From positions 1 to 5,718 of the forward strand of contig JANXZI010000404.1 in NCBI GenBank assembly GCA_025355595.1: a DNA stretch of 5,718 nucleotides, given 5' to 3'. The translations under genes and the position numbers were made by a program. The notes under the pieces were generated by a model, which was not told the DNA's origin, made no database searches, and saw only the letters and a program-made list of their open reading frames with translations. Positions 5,247 through 5,718 of the stretch are shown here, one piece after another (position 1 is the first letter of the stretch; each line of letters starts with the position of its first letter). The stretch comes from Spartobacteria bacterium. Its GTDB lineage: Bacteria > Verrucomicrobiota > Verrucomicrobiia > Chthoniobacterales > Chthoniobacteraceae.

Positions 5247-5718
5247 TCAGCGCACGGCGGATGTTTTCTTCAGCAATCGCGCGCTGGTGTCCTTCTTTGT
5301 CTCCAGCCAAGCGACGTCCGATTTGTCGTCGGCAGTTCGGCGGAGGCCGACCTTTCGGATCATCGCGTCCGGCACTTTTTTCAGCGGCGTGTAACGCGGA
5401 TGCTGTGCCTCCTTGTACGGGTCGTTGCTACGCGCATTGTAGCAACAGATCATGGACCATCGCGGCTTGTCGGAATCGTTGCGCGCCGAGGCGTGCAGCA
5501 GGTTCGAGTGGAAGAAGAGCGCGTCGCCGGGCTGCATCACGCAGTCCACGAGTTCGTGGCGCTTCTTGGCCTCGTTCACGCGCTCCATGTCCGCGCCAGC
5601 CTGGTCGCCTGTCGTCACATGGTCGATGCGCCCCAGTTCGTGCGATTTCCGGATCACCTGCATGCAGCCATTTTCCTTGGTCGCGCGGTCGATGGCGATA
5701 AAGGCACTCGTCAGCAGA
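5247..5718 (-). CDS. Phytanoyl-CoA dioxygenase (PhyH) family protein, C-terminal part
   Basis: The frame is open from the right edge (first whole codon at 5717) to TGA at 5249-5247, giving 156 residues of a protein whose N-terminus lies outside. It reads LTSAFIAIDRATKENGCMQV, then IRKSHELGRIDH, GDQAGAD, QPGDALFFHSNLLHAS, NDSDKPRWSMICCYN and DPYKEAQHPRYTPL. These are the typical C-terminal motifs of PhyH-type Fe(II)/2-oxoglutarate oxygenases. The His of LLHAS is the expected distal iron ligand and the Arg of KPRW the expected 2-oxoglutarate-binding residue. The HxD iron pair is expected a little upstream of the visible part and cannot be checked. The protein should hydroxylate a small molecule in the cytoplasm; the substrate is not evident. 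The internal ATG at 5663 lies mid-motif and is not the start. It ends 36 bp before the PDZ gene on the same strand. Confidence 0.9.
   Translation of the reverse strand, partial: LLTSAFIAIDRATKENGCMQVIRKSHELGRIDHVTTGDQAGADMERVNEAKKRHELVDCVMQPGDALFFHSNLLHASARNDSDKPRWSMICCYNARSNDPYKEAQHPRYTPLKKVPDAMIRKVGLRRTADDKSDVAWLETKKDTSARLLKKTSAVR

Noticed and set aside
5228..5701. A 157-codon plus-strand open frame opposite the PhyH gene
   Set aside because: It is antisense to conserved dioxygenase motifs and has an Arg/Ser/Ala-rich composition typical of shadow frames.

Overview
The window is GC-rich bacterial DNA with tightly packed genes. It contains no rRNA, tRNA, CRISPR array or recognisable transposase. 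The gene set suggests a Verrucomicrobia/Planctomycetes-type bacterium: a phytanoyl-CoA-dioxygenase-like oxygenase, a large secreted PDZ protein with concanavalin-like domains, and a cluster of PIN-type toxin-antitoxin genes. This assignment is inferred from gene content and protein style, not from a marker gene.

Left part (1-1046, minus strand): four genes appear to form one operon, in transcription order a DUF433 antitoxin, a DUF5615 PIN-like nuclease (putative toxin), a 69-residue single-pass membrane protein, and a cold-shock-domain protein that runs off the left edge. Each neighbouring pair overlaps by exactly four bases (GTGA, GTGA, ATGA), which indicates translational coupling. The downstream pair after the toxin is not part of the usual two-gene module and is the most unusual arrangement here.

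Middle (1047-1628): a 161-bp divergent intergenic region separates that operon from a plus-strand Phd/YefM-type antitoxin. The region holds a perfect 7-bp-arm palindrome just ahead of the Phd start, a hairpin just ahead of the DUF433 start, and a 10-bp inverted repeat between them. The PIN toxin gene that follows the Phd antitoxin keeps only about its first 29 codons. The rest has been replaced by unrelated sequence, leaving an orphan antitoxin and a vapC remnant whose frame runs antisense into the next gene.

Right part (1629-5718, minus strand): the C-terminal part of a PhyH-family Fe(II)/2-oxoglutarate dioxygenase enters from the right edge. After 36 bp comes a 1193-residue exported protein: signal peptide, Pro/Ala-rich linker, an IQ/VQIQGG repeat patch, a PDZ domain, then two long modules that each follow the plan repeat-repeat-concanavalin-like-repeat-repeat. 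The two genes are probably co-transcribed. The large protein looks like an envelope-associated scaffold or binding protein; its ligand cannot be read from the sequence.
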